Positions 15,520 to 23,939 of a stretch of 39,349 bases of DNA are shown piece by piece. The stretch is from NCBI GenBank assembly GCA_023423275.1, contig JAFAFW010000024.1, forward strand, positions 1-39,349. The letters run 5' to 3'. This DNA is from Pseudomonadota bacterium (lineage in GTDB: Bacteria; Pseudomonadota; Alphaproteobacteria; Rhizobiales; Hyphomicrobiaceae). The notes under the pieces were generated by a model. It was given only the letters and a program-made list of their open reading frames with translations, did not search any database and was not told the DNA's origin. The stretch's first letter is position 1. Each line of letters opens with the position of its first letter. The translations under genes and the position numbers were made by a program.

Positions 15520-17523
15520 TCAGTGTGCCGGAAGCGCGGCATCCTTGTCGCGCATAATCGTCTGACCGCGCGGACGGCGTGTCGCATCGACCATATCCTG
15601 GACCTCCCGCGAAGGAGCCGGTGTCATCAACGACACGATCCAGATGGCCAGGAATCCGATCGGCAAGCCAAACAGGCCTGCTGAAATATTCCTCACGCCC
15701 CACCAGCTTGCAATCGACTGCGCATGCTTGTCGAGCGCGGCCCAGGCCACAGTCTTTGCGTCTCCGGTTGCGCCCATCCAAGCCGCCTTGAGCTCGGTAA
15801 ATTTGGCAGCCGCAGCCGGTGTGGCTGTCGAGAGCCAGCCCCAGGTGTCATAGAAGTGAACAGCGAAATAGCGCGTACCCACCAGATAGTAGAGACACGC
15901 GCCAAACCCGAGGATCATTCCGACAATGGCCCCCGCAGTATTCGCACGCTTCCACCAGATGCCCAGCACAAGCGCCGGGAAGATGCCCGCCGCTGCCAGC
16001 GAGAAGGCCCACGCCACCATCGACAGAATATCTGCAGGTCTGGTCGAGGCCGTGTAAGCCGCAGCGACTGCCACCAAGACCAGCAAGATACGCGCGACGG
16101 TCAGACGGCGGACCGTCGGAGCGTTGCGGTCGATCATCTTATAGTAGATGTCGTGCGACAGCGCGTTGGCGATGGCGAGCAGCAGCCCGTCAGCCGTCGA
16201 CAGCGCGGCAGCAAGGCCACCAGCCGCCACCAGACCCGCAATCACGTACGGCATGCCCGCAATTTCGGGCGTGGACAGCACGATGACGTCCGTATTGATG
16301 CTGAAGTCCTGCAGCCGGATCACCCCGGCGTGGCCGGGAATCTTGGCGCAAGCCGCCTTGATCGCCTCGATACTGGAAGCATCCGCACCACAGATCTTCA
16401 CCAGCCCGAGATGTCCGTAGGTGAACAGCCAAGGCCGCACGGACTCGAGATCGCGTCCGATGACTGTCGAGTACACCTCAAGCTTGGAGAAGGCCGCATA
16501 GGCCGGCGCCGTGAAGTAGAGCAGGAAGATGAAAAACAGCGACCAGGCCACGGAGCTGCGCGCCTCACGAACCGATGGGGTCGTGAAATAGCGCATCAGG
16601 ATGTGCGGTAGGGACGCCGTGCCCACCATCAGGCAGAGGATCAGCGCAAAGTAGTTCAACGGATCATAGGTCGTGAAGGGCATGATGTGGGGCTTCAGCG
16701 TTTGCGCCGTCGCCAATCCGTTCTGAAGCATCCCCTGTTCGAGGGCTCCAATATCCCGCAAGGCTTGACCGTAGGTGAACTGAGGGAGCGGAATCCCATA
16801 CTTCTGGGTCGAGAGGATAATGACCGGCGTTAGATAGGCCACGATAAGCACGATATACTGGGCCACCTGCGTCCACGTCACCGCCTTCATGCCGCCGAGC
16901 ATCGAGCATAGAAGAATGCCGACCAGGCCGACATATACGGCAACCGTGAAATCCATATCCAGGAACCGCGACGCGATAATGCCGGTCGCATAAATCTGCG
17001 CCGTCACGTACGTGAACGAACAGCAGACCAATACGATAACGGCGAGAAAACGCGTGAAGTTTCCGCCATACCGTTCGGAGAAAAAGTCCGGCACGGTGAA
17101 GGCACCGAATTTTCTCAGGAACGGCGCAATCAGAATGGCCACGAGCACATAACCGCCCGTCCACCCGAGAACGAATGCCAATCCGTCATATCCGAGCAGG
17201 AAAAGCGTACCTGCCATTCCGACGAACGACGCGCCCGACATCCAGTCGGCACCGGTCGCCATGCCGTTATAAAGGGCGGGAACACGACGTCCTGCAACGT
17301 AGTACTCACCGACTTCAGCGGTACGCGAAAGAATACCGATGACCGCATAAACAGCGAGCGTGAGGAAAACAAATCCATAACCGATCCAGCGATTTGGAAC
17401 CCCGAGCTGCTCGAGGATGCCGAGAACGATCACGAATGCGAAGAAACCACCGGTATATAAACCGTAGATCTTGCCGAGATTGGAGATGAAATCCCCTTTC
17501 GCGGCCTGTGTCTGTTGAGCCAT
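15520..17523 (-). CDS. sodium:solute symporter (ActP-like, large subunit of two-component SSS)
   Basis: A 667-aa inner-membrane transporter of the sodium:solute symporter family with about 13 membrane segments. Seen: SRTAEVGEYYVAGRRVPALYNGMATGADWMSGASF (an ActP-like start), the DFFSERYGG region and AALSTADGLLLAIANALSHD. The ATG at 17523 has GGGAGGG upstream; the longer frame to 17598 runs into the upstream gene. It lies 13 nt after a DUF4212 small subunit, the usual arrangement of the group related to VC_2705. These systems probably import short organic acids such as acetate. The divergent neighbour is a DUF294 protein, a recurrent companion of this transporter type. Confidence 0.92.
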   Translation of the reverse strand: MAQQTQAAKGDFISNLGKIYGLYTGGFFAFVIVLGILEQLGVPNRWIGYGFVFLTLAVYAVIGILSRTAEVGEYYVAGRRVPALYNGMATGADWMSGASFVGMAGTLFLLGYDGLAFVLGWTGGYVLVAILIAPFLRKFGAFTVPDFFSERYGGNFTRFLAVIVLVCCSFTYVTAQIYATGIIASRFLDMDFTVAVYVGLVGILLCSMLGGMKAVTWTQVAQYIVLIVAYLTPVIILSTQKYGIPLPQFTYGQALRDIGALEQGMLQNGLATAQTLKPHIMPFTTYDPLNYFALILCLMVGTASLPHILMRYFTTPSVREARSSVAWSLFFIFLLYFTAPAYAAFSKLEVYSTVIGRDLESVRPWLFTYGHLGLVKICGADASSIEAIKAACAKIPGHAGVIRLQDFSINTDVIVLSTPEIAGMPYVIAGLVAAGGLAAALSTADGLLLAIANALSHDIYYKMIDRNAPTVRRLTVARILLVLVAVAAAYTASTRPADILSMVAWAFSLAAAGIFPALVLGIWWKRANTAGAIVGMILGFGACLYYLVGTRYFAVHFYDTWGWLSTATPAAAAKFTELKAAWMGATGDAKTVAWAALDKHAQSIASWWGVRNISAGLFGLPIGFLAIWIVSLMTPAPSREVQDMVDATRRPRGQTIMRDKDAALPAH

Positions 17524-17536
17524 CGTCGTCCCTCCC

Positions 17537-17791
17537 TCACTCGTCCTCGGCCACGCCTTCTTCGCGATCGATTTTGTCCTGCGCAGAGGCATAGACAAAA
17601 AGCATCACGACGAAAACGATCAGCGAGCCCTGTGCGGCCATGTAGAAGCCGAGCGGGAAGCCCAGAAATACGATGCTATTCAATTGGTTCACGAACATGT
17701 GGATGATGAAGCCGAAGAAAATCCACAGCACCAGCATCGTCCACATCAAGGCGCTCGTACGTCGCCAATATCTGTCTTCGCCTTGTTCCAT
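17537..17791 (-). CDS. DUF4212 sodium:solute symporter small subunit
   Basis: An 84-aa protein with two membrane segments (about 12-32 and 47-68), including the typical YWRRT start and FGFPLGFYMAAQGSL, which mark DUF4212. It is translated just upstream of the large symporter subunit (13-nt gap), so both are one operon. The ATG at 17791 has GGGAGA about ten bases upstream. It probably assists or regulates the large subunit. Confidence 0.88.
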   Translation of the reverse strand: MEQGEDRYWRRTSALMWTMLVLWIFFGFIIHMFVNQLNSIVFLGFPLGFYMAAQGSLIVFVVMLFVYASAQDKIDREEGVAEDE

Positions 17792-18066
17792 CGGTCGTTA
17801 ATCTCCCGAAATGCGCTCGTTCGGCGGCGCGCAAAGTTATCGCGGGGATGACATGTTCGATTTGAAAAAGGCACACGTTCCCCAAGCGCGACAGGTTAAC
17901 GATTCGCTAAGATGGCAGGAACCCTGACTTTCGGCTGATCCGTGTCAACATTGGAGACTATGAGTAAAACTGTCGTTTTCGCAGATGCAATATAGAGAAA
18001 GTATTTGGCACTCCGTTGGATTGCATCGCATTCTGCTTGTCGCCGACACGCTGCGCGGGGGCAAAC

Positions 18067-20169
18067 ATGGCATCCTCGAACTATTCGACACCGCTCGTCG
18101 CGCTCAATGGCGTGGTGCTGGATCTCGAAACGACGGGCCTTGATGCGCACACGGCAAAAGCCGTTCAGGTCGGAGCGGTCCGGCTGGTCGACGGTTGCAT
18201 TGCCGACGCCCCCCGGCTGGATCTCCTCATCAATCCCGGCGTGGCAATTCCGCCCGAAACCATTGCCGTCCACGGAATAACGGACGCGGCTGTTGCTACC
18301 GCAAAATCATTCTTGGAGGCGCTGCCCGAAATCGAGGACTTCATTGGCGACGCCGTCATCATCGGCCACACGATCTCCTATGACCTGGCTGTGCTCCAGC
18401 GCGAATACACCGTCCTCGGACGAGAATGGCGTCAACCGCAGGCGCTGGACACCCATGTCCTGGCTCGCCTTGCCGTCCCGACGCTTGCAGATCATAGCCT
18501 CGATCGACTGTGCGCATGGTTGAACGTGCCGATCACCGGCCGTCATTCCGCGATCGGTGACGCGCTGGCAACTGCGCGCGTGTTTCTGGCTCTCATTCCT
18601 CTGCTTCGAGACAGGAACATCAGAACGCTGGCCGAAGCGGAAGCCGCCAGCCGGCGCATGGCGGAAGCCGATGTCCGGCACTCCGGTGGCTTGATAGCGG
18701 TGCCGTCCGATCCGTCAGCTTCGCCTACGTCGCGGATCGCGCGGATCGACAGCTTTCCCTACCGGCATCGTGTCCGCGATGTGATGAGCGTGCCTCCGGT
18801 ATTCGCCGATCCGCACACAACTCTACGCGACGGTATCCGAATTGTGATCGAGAAAAAAATCAGCTCCGTCTATGTCCGCGCCGCTTCGGGCGAGATTGGT
18901 ATCGTCACGGAGCGCGACATGCTGCGTGCGCTGGATGCGCACGGTAGCGGCGGCTTCGAAAAGTCTCTCGAAGATATCATGAGCAGCCCCCTGCAGACCG
19001 TGCCAGAGGCTGCCTTCGTGTACAGGGCAGTCGGACGGCTCAATCGCCTGGGCTTCCGCCACCTTGGCGTCAGCGATGCGCGCGGCGAGATCGTCGGCGC
19101 GGTGACGACGCGCAATCTCTTGCGCCATCGCGCGGCTGCCGCCATCATGCTCGGCGACGAGATCGACAGCGCGCCTTCCACCGCGGTGCTTGCTGCGGCG
19201 TGGGCGAAGCTTCCCGTTATGGCGCGCAGCCTCGTCGACGATGAGGTCGATCCGCGTACGATCTGTGCCGTCGTCAGCGAGGAGATCCGGGAGTTGACGC
19301 GGCGAGCTGCAGAACTCGCCGAAGCAAAACTCGCCGCAGACGGTCGCGGTCCACCGCCGGTGCCCTATGCCGTTCTGGTTCTGGGCTCAGCCGGTCGCGG
19401 TGAAAGCCTCCTGGCTGCCGATCAGGACAATGCGATCGTTTACGAAAGCGGCGCAGAAAACGGACCCGAAGATTCCTGGTTCGAGGCGCTCGGCAAGGAG
19501 ATGAGCCAGACGCTGCATGATGTCGGCGTTCCCTTTTGCAAGGGCGGCGTCATGGCCAGCAATCGAACGTGGCGCATGAGCGTCGCGGATTGGAAAGCAA
19601 AGATCGACGGCTGGGTGCGGCGGCAACGGCCGGAGGATCTGCTCAACGTCGATATCTTCTTCGATAGCGTACCCGTTCATGGCGATGCCGCCCTGGGCGA
19701 GACCATCTGGAACTATGCGTACGATCGCGGGCGCAGCGCTCCGGATTTCATCAAACTCCTGATCGAGGTTGCGCGCCAGCGCACGCCGGCGTTCACGCTG
19801 TTCGGAAACATCCGCGTTGACGAGAAAGGACGCATCGACCTCAAGAGGGCTGGGCTCTTGCCGATCTTCACCTGCGCCCGGGTTTTATCGATTCGATACG
19901 ACGTGCGGACACGCGCGACGCCGGAACGGCTTGAAGGCGTGGTTCGGCTCGGAATCGGCTCGCCGCAGGAGATCGATGAGGTCATCGCGGCACACCGCAC
20001 CCTTCTCGGCGTCATGTTGAGCCAGCAGCTTTCCGATAGCGAATACGGCTCGCCGCTGACATCGCGGGTCAATCCCGATCGTCTCGGCAAAAGGGGCAAG
20101 CACGCCCTCTCCGGCGCACTGGGCAAGGTCGACATCATCATCGACCTTGTCAGCGAGGGACGCATGTGA
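18067..20169 (+). CDS. exonuclease - CBS - DUF294 nucleotidyltransferase-like fusion protein
   Basis: A 700-aa multidomain protein. Residues about 12-185 form a DEDDh 3'-5' exonuclease: LDLETTGLD, GHTISYDL and HSAIGDALATARVF supply the acidic and His residues. Residues about 235-375 hold two CBS modules (RVRDVMSVPPVFADPHTTLRDGIR; GIVTERDMLRAL; TRNLLRHR), which usually bind adenine nucleotides. A DUF294 nucleotidyltransferase-like domain follows (VLGSAGRGESLLAADQDNAI, a GlnD-like GS...D.D motif), then a DUF294 C-terminal domain. The start ATG 18067 follows GGGGG; a TTG at 18016 is less likely. It is divergent from the symporter operon, suggesting a regulatory link to solute uptake. No membrane segments are seen. 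Confidence 0.88.
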   Translation: MASSNYSTPLVALNGVVLDLETTGLDAHTAKAVQVGAVRLVDGCIADAPRLDLLINPGVAIPPETIAVHGITDAAVATAKSFLEALPEIEDFIGDAVIIGHTISYDLAVLQREYTVLGREWRQPQALDTHVLARLAVPTLADHSLDRLCAWLNVPITGRHSAIGDALATARVFLALIPLLRDRNIRTLAEAEAASRRMAEADVRHSGGLIAVPSDPSASPTSRIARIDSFPYRHRVRDVMSVPPVFADPHTTLRDGIRIVIEKKISSVYVRAASGEIGIVTERDMLRALDAHGSGGFEKSLEDIMSSPLQTVPEAAFVYRAVGRLNRLGFRHLGVSDARGEIVGAVTTRNLLRHRAAAAIMLGDEIDSAPSTAVLAAAWAKLPVMARSLVDDEVDPRTICAVVSEEIRELTRRAAELAEAKLAADGRGPPPVPYAVLVLGSAGRGESLLAADQDNAIVYESGAENGPEDSWFEALGKEMSQTLHDVGVPFCKGGVMASNRTWRMSVADWKAKIDGWVRRQRPEDLLNVDIFFDSVPVHGDAALGETIWNYAYDRGRSAPDFIKLLIEVARQRTPAFTLFGNIRVDEKGRIDLKRAGLLPIFTCARVLSIRYDVRTRATPERLEGVVRLGIGSPQEIDEVIAAHRTLLGVMLSQQLSDSEYGSPLTSRVNPDRLGKRGKHALSGALGKVDIIIDLVSEGRM

Positions 20170-20255
20170 TCCTGCTGGACATCGACCGGGGCGTGGTCTG
20201 ATAGTCGGAACACGCGAATTCGCGCACAACATCACGAACTCGGAGCTTGCGGGGG

Positions 20256-21053
20256 ATGAGACGTTTTCTGATGGGGTGTTGGGGTTGCGCGCTTCTGGCA
20301 ATCCTCGGCTCTCATCGCGCTGCTGCAACGGCGGAGCCGGAAATCGGCACCACCATCGCCGTGAAGAACCAGGTCATGGTCGCCGCCGATCAGGATAAGC
20401 GGCGACTGCGAAAAGGCGGCAAACTGCATCAGAACGAGGTCGTCGAGACCGCGCGCTCCGCGTCGGCTGAAATTCAGCTTCTCGATGACACCAAGCTTGC
20501 CGTCGGTCCCAGTGCACGGGTGGTGTTGGACAAGTTCGTGTATGACGCGTCCGCCGCGACCGGCAGCGGAGCGATCGCGGTCAACCTGTCAAAAGGCGCC
20601 TTCCGATTCATTTCTGGCAAAAGTCCGAGCCAAGCCTACGAGATCCGCACGCCGACCGCGTCCATGGGTGTGCGCGGAACCGTGTTCGATGTTTTCGTAG
20701 CAGCGAACGGTGAAACTGCCGTGCTCCTGCATGAAGGTGCGGTAGACGTTTGCGCAACACCCTCCAACTGCCGCCGTCACAATACGATCGGACGCGTGGT
20801 TCACGTCAATCTTCAGAGGCTCGTTTCGCTGCCCCTGCAGTGGGACGGAAGCTTCATGCGCGGGATCGGGGTTGCGACCGCGTTTCCCTTCGTCGGCCGG
20901 ACGCTGGCTATCGACCCGGTGCGCCGCCTGCGCCGTGCCGATCTCCTCGCGCCTGCGACGCGTGCCACACGGGCCCTCACCAAGCCGGTGGAGGGCGCGA
21001 CGAAGGTTCCGGAGCGGATCAGAAGGTCGCTGCCGATCCGGCCTCCGTTCTAG
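20256..21053 (+). CDS. secreted FecR-domain protein
   Basis: A 265-aa protein with an N-terminal signal peptide (RRFLMGCWGCALLAIL...RAAATA) and a FecR domain at about residues 35-165: LRKGGKLHQNEVVETARSAS, then LLDDTKLAVGPSARVVLDKF, and the hallmark YEIRTPTASMGVRGTVFDV. Unlike FecR anti-sigma partners it has no sigma gene nearby and no membrane anchor beyond the signal, so it is probably a periplasmic ligand- or peptidoglycan-associated protein. The C-terminus (about 185-265) is basic and Arg/Pro-rich. I chose ATG 20256; a TTG at 20247 is possible. A perfect palindrome CGCGAATTCGCG lies at 20213-20224. Confidence 0.82.
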   Translation: MRRFLMGCWGCALLAILGSHRAAATAEPEIGTTIAVKNQVMVAADQDKRRLRKGGKLHQNEVVETARSASAEIQLLDDTKLAVGPSARVVLDKFVYDASAATGSGAIAVNLSKGAFRFISGKSPSQAYEIRTPTASMGVRGTVFDVFVAANGETAVLLHEGAVDVCATPSNCRRHNTIGRVVHVNLQRLVSLPLQWDGSFMRGIGVATAFPFVGRTLAIDPVRRLRRADLLAPATRATRALTKPVEGATKVPERIRRSLPIRPPF

Positions 21054-21102
21054 AGTTTTCCAGCTTTCATCGAACCAGAGAACACACTGCCAGGTCACAG
21101 AT

Positions 21103-21128
21103 AAGGCGTCGGCTCACGCCGAAGCCTT
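21103..21128. terminator. hairpin between convergent genes
   Basis: AAGGC and CGGC arms (21103-21113) pair with GCCG and GCCTT (21118-21128), interrupted by a 2x2 internal loop, with a TCAC tip and TTTCC after it. It lies between the FecR gene and the reductase gene and may end both transcripts; a weak terminator. Confidence 0.4.
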
Positions 21129-21140
21129 TCCGGGATGACA
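21128..21140. repeat. second copy of the TTCCGGGATGACA 13-mer
   Basis: Identical to 27619-27631, also located between two convergent genes. Probably the remnant of a dispersed intergenic repeat. Confidence 0.4.
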
Positions 21141-21174
21141 GCGCGAGGCGGAGTTGGTGATCCAATATCTGCCA

Positions 21175-22104
21175 TCACTCACGACCGGCGAAACTTGCCT
21201 CCTTGGCCTTGAGCAGGGCCACCACGACCGAATTGACCGGTGTCGCAATACCGATCTTGGCTCCTTCACGCGGGATTGCCCCGTTGATAGCATCGACCTC
21301 GGCCGGCCGCCCAGCCATATGATCGAGCAGCATTGACGGACGTGCGTTGGGAATCTTCTGGCCAAATGCCCGGACGTAAGCGACCGGATCCTCAAAATCG
21401 AGCTTGATCCCCTTGGCTTTCGCCACCTGGAACGCTTCCGTCGCGCACGCGGTCGCAATGCTCCACGCGCTTGGATTGGCCTGGACCTGTCCGACACGCA
21501 AACCGGTCAGCGCACACGGCCCGGAATAGGTGCAATTGCAGATCAGCTTCTCCCAGACCATCTTGTGGATGTCGTCGAACGTCAGCACCTTGAAGCCGCC
21601 CGCGCGCCAGGCTTCCGCAACCGCTTCCAGCCGTGCGCTGAGCCCGCCGTCCATCTCGCCGAGCCTCAGGAATTCCATTCCATTGTGGTGGGCATGACCT
21701 GGTCCCTTCATCGAGGCCCCGAAGCCGCCGACGACGCCCATCATGATGCGTCGGGAGCCGACGATCTCAGCCACCTTGTCGGCGCTGCCGAGACCGTTCT
21801 GAATGGTCAGGATCGGCGCATCGGGCTTGGCGATCTCGAGCGCCGCTTTGGCGGCGGCATCCACGCCGTCGTCCTTTGTCGCGATGATGACGAGATCCGC
21901 GTCCCGCACCGATGCGGCGTCGGTCGTCGCCTCGATGCGTACCGTCCGGTCACCCGAGGCCCCTTCGACGCGCAACCCCTTCTCGCGGATCGCCGACACA
22001 TGGTCGGCCCACGTGTCGATGGCCCAGACCTCGTGCCCGCCACTGGCCAGCAGGGCCGCATAGACCGATCCCATGGCGCCAACGCCGATGATGGCGATTT
22101 TCAT
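21175..22104 (-). CDS. ketopantoate reductase family protein (PanE/ApbA-like)
   Basis: A 309-aa NADP-dependent oxidoreductase. The N-terminal Rossmann fold starts IIGVGAMGSVYAALLA (GxGxxG), with IIATKDDG and TIQNGLGS as in PanE. The C-terminal helical domain carries the catalytic-type lysine segment HKMVWEKLICNCTYSGPCALTG. The family reduces 2-dehydropantoate for pantothenate synthesis, but many paralogues have other substrates. The clustering with an enoyl-CoA hydratase rather than panB/panC argues for a catabolic paralogue. It lies downstream of that gene on the same strand. Its ribosome-binding region is tandemly duplicated (22111-22138). Confidence 0.85.
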   Translation of the reverse strand: MKIAIIGVGAMGSVYAALLASGGHEVWAIDTWADHVSAIREKGLRVEGASGDRTVRIEATTDAASVRDADLVIIATKDDGVDAAAKAALEIAKPDAPILTIQNGLGSADKVAEIVGSRRIMMGVVGGFGASMKGPGHAHHNGMEFLRLGEMDGGLSARLEAVAEAWRAGGFKVLTFDDIHKMVWEKLICNCTYSGPCALTGLRVGQVQANPSAWSIATACATEAFQVAKAKGIKLDFEDPVAYVRAFGQKIPNARPSMLLDHMAGRPAEVDAINGAIPREGAKIGIATPVNSVVVALLKAKEASFAGRE

Positions 22105-22110
22105 TGCTTA

Positions 22111-22138
22111 TCTCTCCCCATGTCTCTCTCCCCATGTC
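22111..22138 (-). repeat. 14-bp tandem duplication covering the Shine-Dalgarno of the reductase gene
   Basis: Two perfect adjacent copies of a 14-mer (plus strand TCTCTCCCCATGTC). On the minus strand each copy contains GGGGAGAGA, so two potential ribosome binding sites precede the ATG at 22104; only the proximal one is correctly spaced. Confidence 0.8.
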
Positions 22139-22160
22139 GCGCCGGCGTCGCGGCGCCGGT

Positions 22161-22955
22161 TCAGTGGCCTTTGAACACCGGCTTACGCTTCTCATTGAAT
22201 GCGCGGATGCCCTCGCTGCGATCCTCGGTGCCAACCGTGCGGTTGTAGGCCTCGATTTCGTAAGCATAGCCATTTGCACGATCGAGATCCTGCGCCTTGT
22301 CGATCGACGCTTTGGCCTGGCGGGCTGCAACCGGCGCGTTGGCCGCGATCCGGCTGGCCGTGGCGAGCACGGCGGGCATCAGTTCCGGGCCGGGTAAGAC
22401 CTTGTTAACCAATCCCCACGCCGCGCCCTCGGCTGCTGTGAACGGCGCCGCACTCAGGATGACCTCCTTGGCCCTCCGCGCTCCGACGGCCCGTGGCAGG
22501 TTCTGCGTCCCCATCGCTCCGGGAATAATGCCCAGCGCCACTTCCGTCTGCGCGAAGCGGGCGTGCTCAGCCGCATAGATGAAGTCGCAAGCAAGCGCCA
22601 GCTCACAGCCTCCAGCGTAAGCTGCGCCATTGACCGCGGCGATAATCGGAAGCGGGCACGCGACGATGGCACGGACCGCCTGCTCGACGATGGCGTGCTG
22701 GCGTCTCCAGACATCATCGGTCATGCCGTTGCGCTCTTTCAGGTCAGCACCGGCGCAAAATCCTTTCTCTCCCGCCCCTGTCAGCACGAGGCAGCGCGTC
22801 TCAGCCACATCCACGTAATAGGCCGAAAAGCAGTCACGCAGATCCATCATCATCTGCGTATTCATGGCATTGACGGCATGCGGCCGGTTCATGGTGACGA
22901 CCGTTACATGCGGCGCCGGCGTTTCCAGCTTCAGCGTCTCGTAGTCCGCGCGCAT
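22161..22955 (-). CDS. enoyl-CoA hydratase/isomerase (crotonase family)
   Basis: A 264-aa crotonase-fold protein. Seen: VTMNRPHAVNAMNTQMM near residue 20, GAGEKGFCAGADLKE (oxyanion-hole region), VNGAAYAGGCELALACDFIYA and an ARFAQTEVALGIIPGAMG segment with a glutamate in the second catalytic position. It probably hydrates an enoyl-CoA in fatty-acid or related catabolism. The ATG at 22955 has GGGAGGAA eight bases upstream; a longer frame to 23024 has no site. It is followed by the reductase gene, probably as one operon. Confidence 0.88.
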   Translation of the reverse strand: MRADYETLKLETPAPHVTVVTMNRPHAVNAMNTQMMMDLRDCFSAYYVDVAETRCLVLTGAGEKGFCAGADLKERNGMTDDVWRRQHAIVEQAVRAIVACPLPIIAAVNGAAYAGGCELALACDFIYAAEHARFAQTEVALGIIPGAMGTQNLPRAVGARRAKEVILSAAPFTAAEGAAWGLVNKVLPGPELMPAVLATASRIAANAPVAARQAKASIDKAQDLDRANGYAYEIEAYNRTVGTEDRSEGIRAFNEKRKPVFKGH

Positions 22956-23042
22956 TCCGTTCCTCCCAGCCCGCTTCTGACTTCCAACCCCTAGATACAA
23001 AAAAGCACACGGGGCGGCTATCAAAGCTCCGCTGCTCCTTCC

Positions 23043-23056
23043 AGAATCGAGATTCT
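23043..23056. promoter_or_regulatory. perfect palindrome in divergent promoter region
   Basis: AGAATC-GA-GATTCT, in the 285-bp gap between the enoyl-CoA hydratase gene and speD. A possible operator; no regulator is identified. Confidence 0.3.
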
Positions 23057-23109
23057 AAGCGTCGGTAAACGCGTGGAGAAAAAAATTACCCCGCCGGACA
23101 ATTTTGCAC

Positions 23110-23137
23110 TTGCATGGGGGGGGTCTAGGCCTCATAT
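23110..23137 (+). promoter_or_regulatory. candidate speD promoter with a G8 tract in the spacer
   Basis: TTGCAT (23110-23115) and TCATAT (23132-23137) with a 16-bp spacer resemble a housekeeping promoter. The first eight spacer bases are all G (23116-23123). Confidence 0.35.
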
Positions 23138-23241
23138 CGGGGTCCTCCGTTCGTCCACCTGCCCCAAAGGTCAAGGTTTTCCGGAAACCCCAAGGTAAGG
23201 AGCGGGCGGGTCACATCTATCTGCTGGTTGGGGAGGGTCAT
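23138..23241 (+). promoter_or_regulatory. structured speD 5' leader, possible translational control
   Basis: About 100 nt before the speD ATG. Two CCCCAA boxes (23162-23167 and 23188-23193) lie in an imperfect direct repeat. Each can pair with TTGGGG (23228-23233), which overlaps the Shine-Dalgarno TTGGGGAGGG. A small GGTTT...AAACC hairpin lies between them. No known riboswitch class is recognised. Confidence 0.35.
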
Positions 23242-23826
23242 ATGGCCTTTAATGACACCCTCTTCCAATTGGGGATGGACTTGACTCGTTCAAGCACCGC
23301 CCAAAAGGAAGACTATGTAACTGCCGCGCACGTTGCGCACAATGTTGAGCACGTGCCGGAGTTGCACGAGGACAGGAAGGACTTCTTCGTCGAACGCGAT
23401 GGTGTTCGGTTCGCGGGAAGCCATCTCATCATCGATCTGTTCGGGGCCAAGCGTCTCGACGATCTCAAGCATGTCGAGCGCACACTGAAGCGGTGTGTGG
23501 ATGTCACTGGGGCTACGCTCCTGAACATCCATCTGCATAACATGGCGCCGAATGGCGGTGTTGCTGGGGTTGCCGTTCTTTCGGAGAGCCACATCAGCAT
23601 CCACAGCTGGCCCGAGGCGAACTACGCCGCGCTCGATCTGTTCATGTGCGGCGATGCGAAGCCGCATCTGGCGATCGACGTCCTGAAGAGCGCGTTTGGC
23701 GCGCGCGAGGTCGTCGTTCGGGAGCACAAGCGCGGCGAAGGCATGGCCGAAACCAACTGGCAGGCGGCCGCCGAGAAGAGGGCGCTGACACGTCAGCCGC
23801 GCATGAAGGTACGTAAGGCGGCCTGA
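23242..23826 (+). CDS. speD: S-adenosylmethionine decarboxylase proenzyme
   Basis: A 194-aa pyruvoyl enzyme that decarboxylates S-adenosylmethionine to the aminopropyl donor of spermidine synthesis. The core (about 60-180) starts GSHLIIDLFGA and carries the self-processing site LSESHISIHSWPE: cleavage before the Ser of ESH gives the pyruvoyl group. The catalytic Cys lies in LFMCG. The length exceeds the ~125-aa small bacterial form because of a ~60-residue N-terminal extension rich in His and Asp. The ATG at 23242 has GGGGAGGG upstream. No spermidine synthase is adjacent. It is a single gene with its own terminator. Confidence 0.93.
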   Translation: MAFNDTLFQLGMDLTRSSTAQKEDYVTAAHVAHNVEHVPELHEDRKDFFVERDGVRFAGSHLIIDLFGAKRLDDLKHVERTLKRCVDVTGATLLNIHLHNMAPNGGVAGVAVLSESHISIHSWPEANYAALDLFMCGDAKPHLAIDVLKSAFGAREVVVREHKRGEGMAETNWQAAAEKRALTRQPRMKVRKAA

Positions 23827-23855
23827 GCCCGCCCTACCTGAGCCAGCAGACTTTG

Positions 23856-23889
23856 AGCACACGCCGATGAGAATTGGCGTGTGCTTTTG
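23856..23889 (+). terminator. intrinsic terminator of speD
   Basis: A perfect stem AGCACACGCC / GGCGTGTGCT with a 10-nt loop, followed by TTTT, 30 nt after the speD stop. Confidence 0.85.
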
Positions 23890-23939
23890 TGCGTCTGGAT
23901 CACGTCATCGGCAGTGGCGGCTCTGTAGCGAATAGGCCG

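Noticed and set aside
17928..17960. GGAAC followed by CCGTG upstream of the exonuclease-DUF294 gene, as a fifth EcfG promoter
   Set aside because: The CGT-like element sits at 18-bp spacing and reads CGTG, so it does not meet the consensus.
23104..23241. N-terminal extension of SpeD from an in-frame TTG at 23104
   Set aside because: It has low-complexity Gly/Pro/Lys sequence and no ribosome binding site, while ATG 23242 has a very good one.
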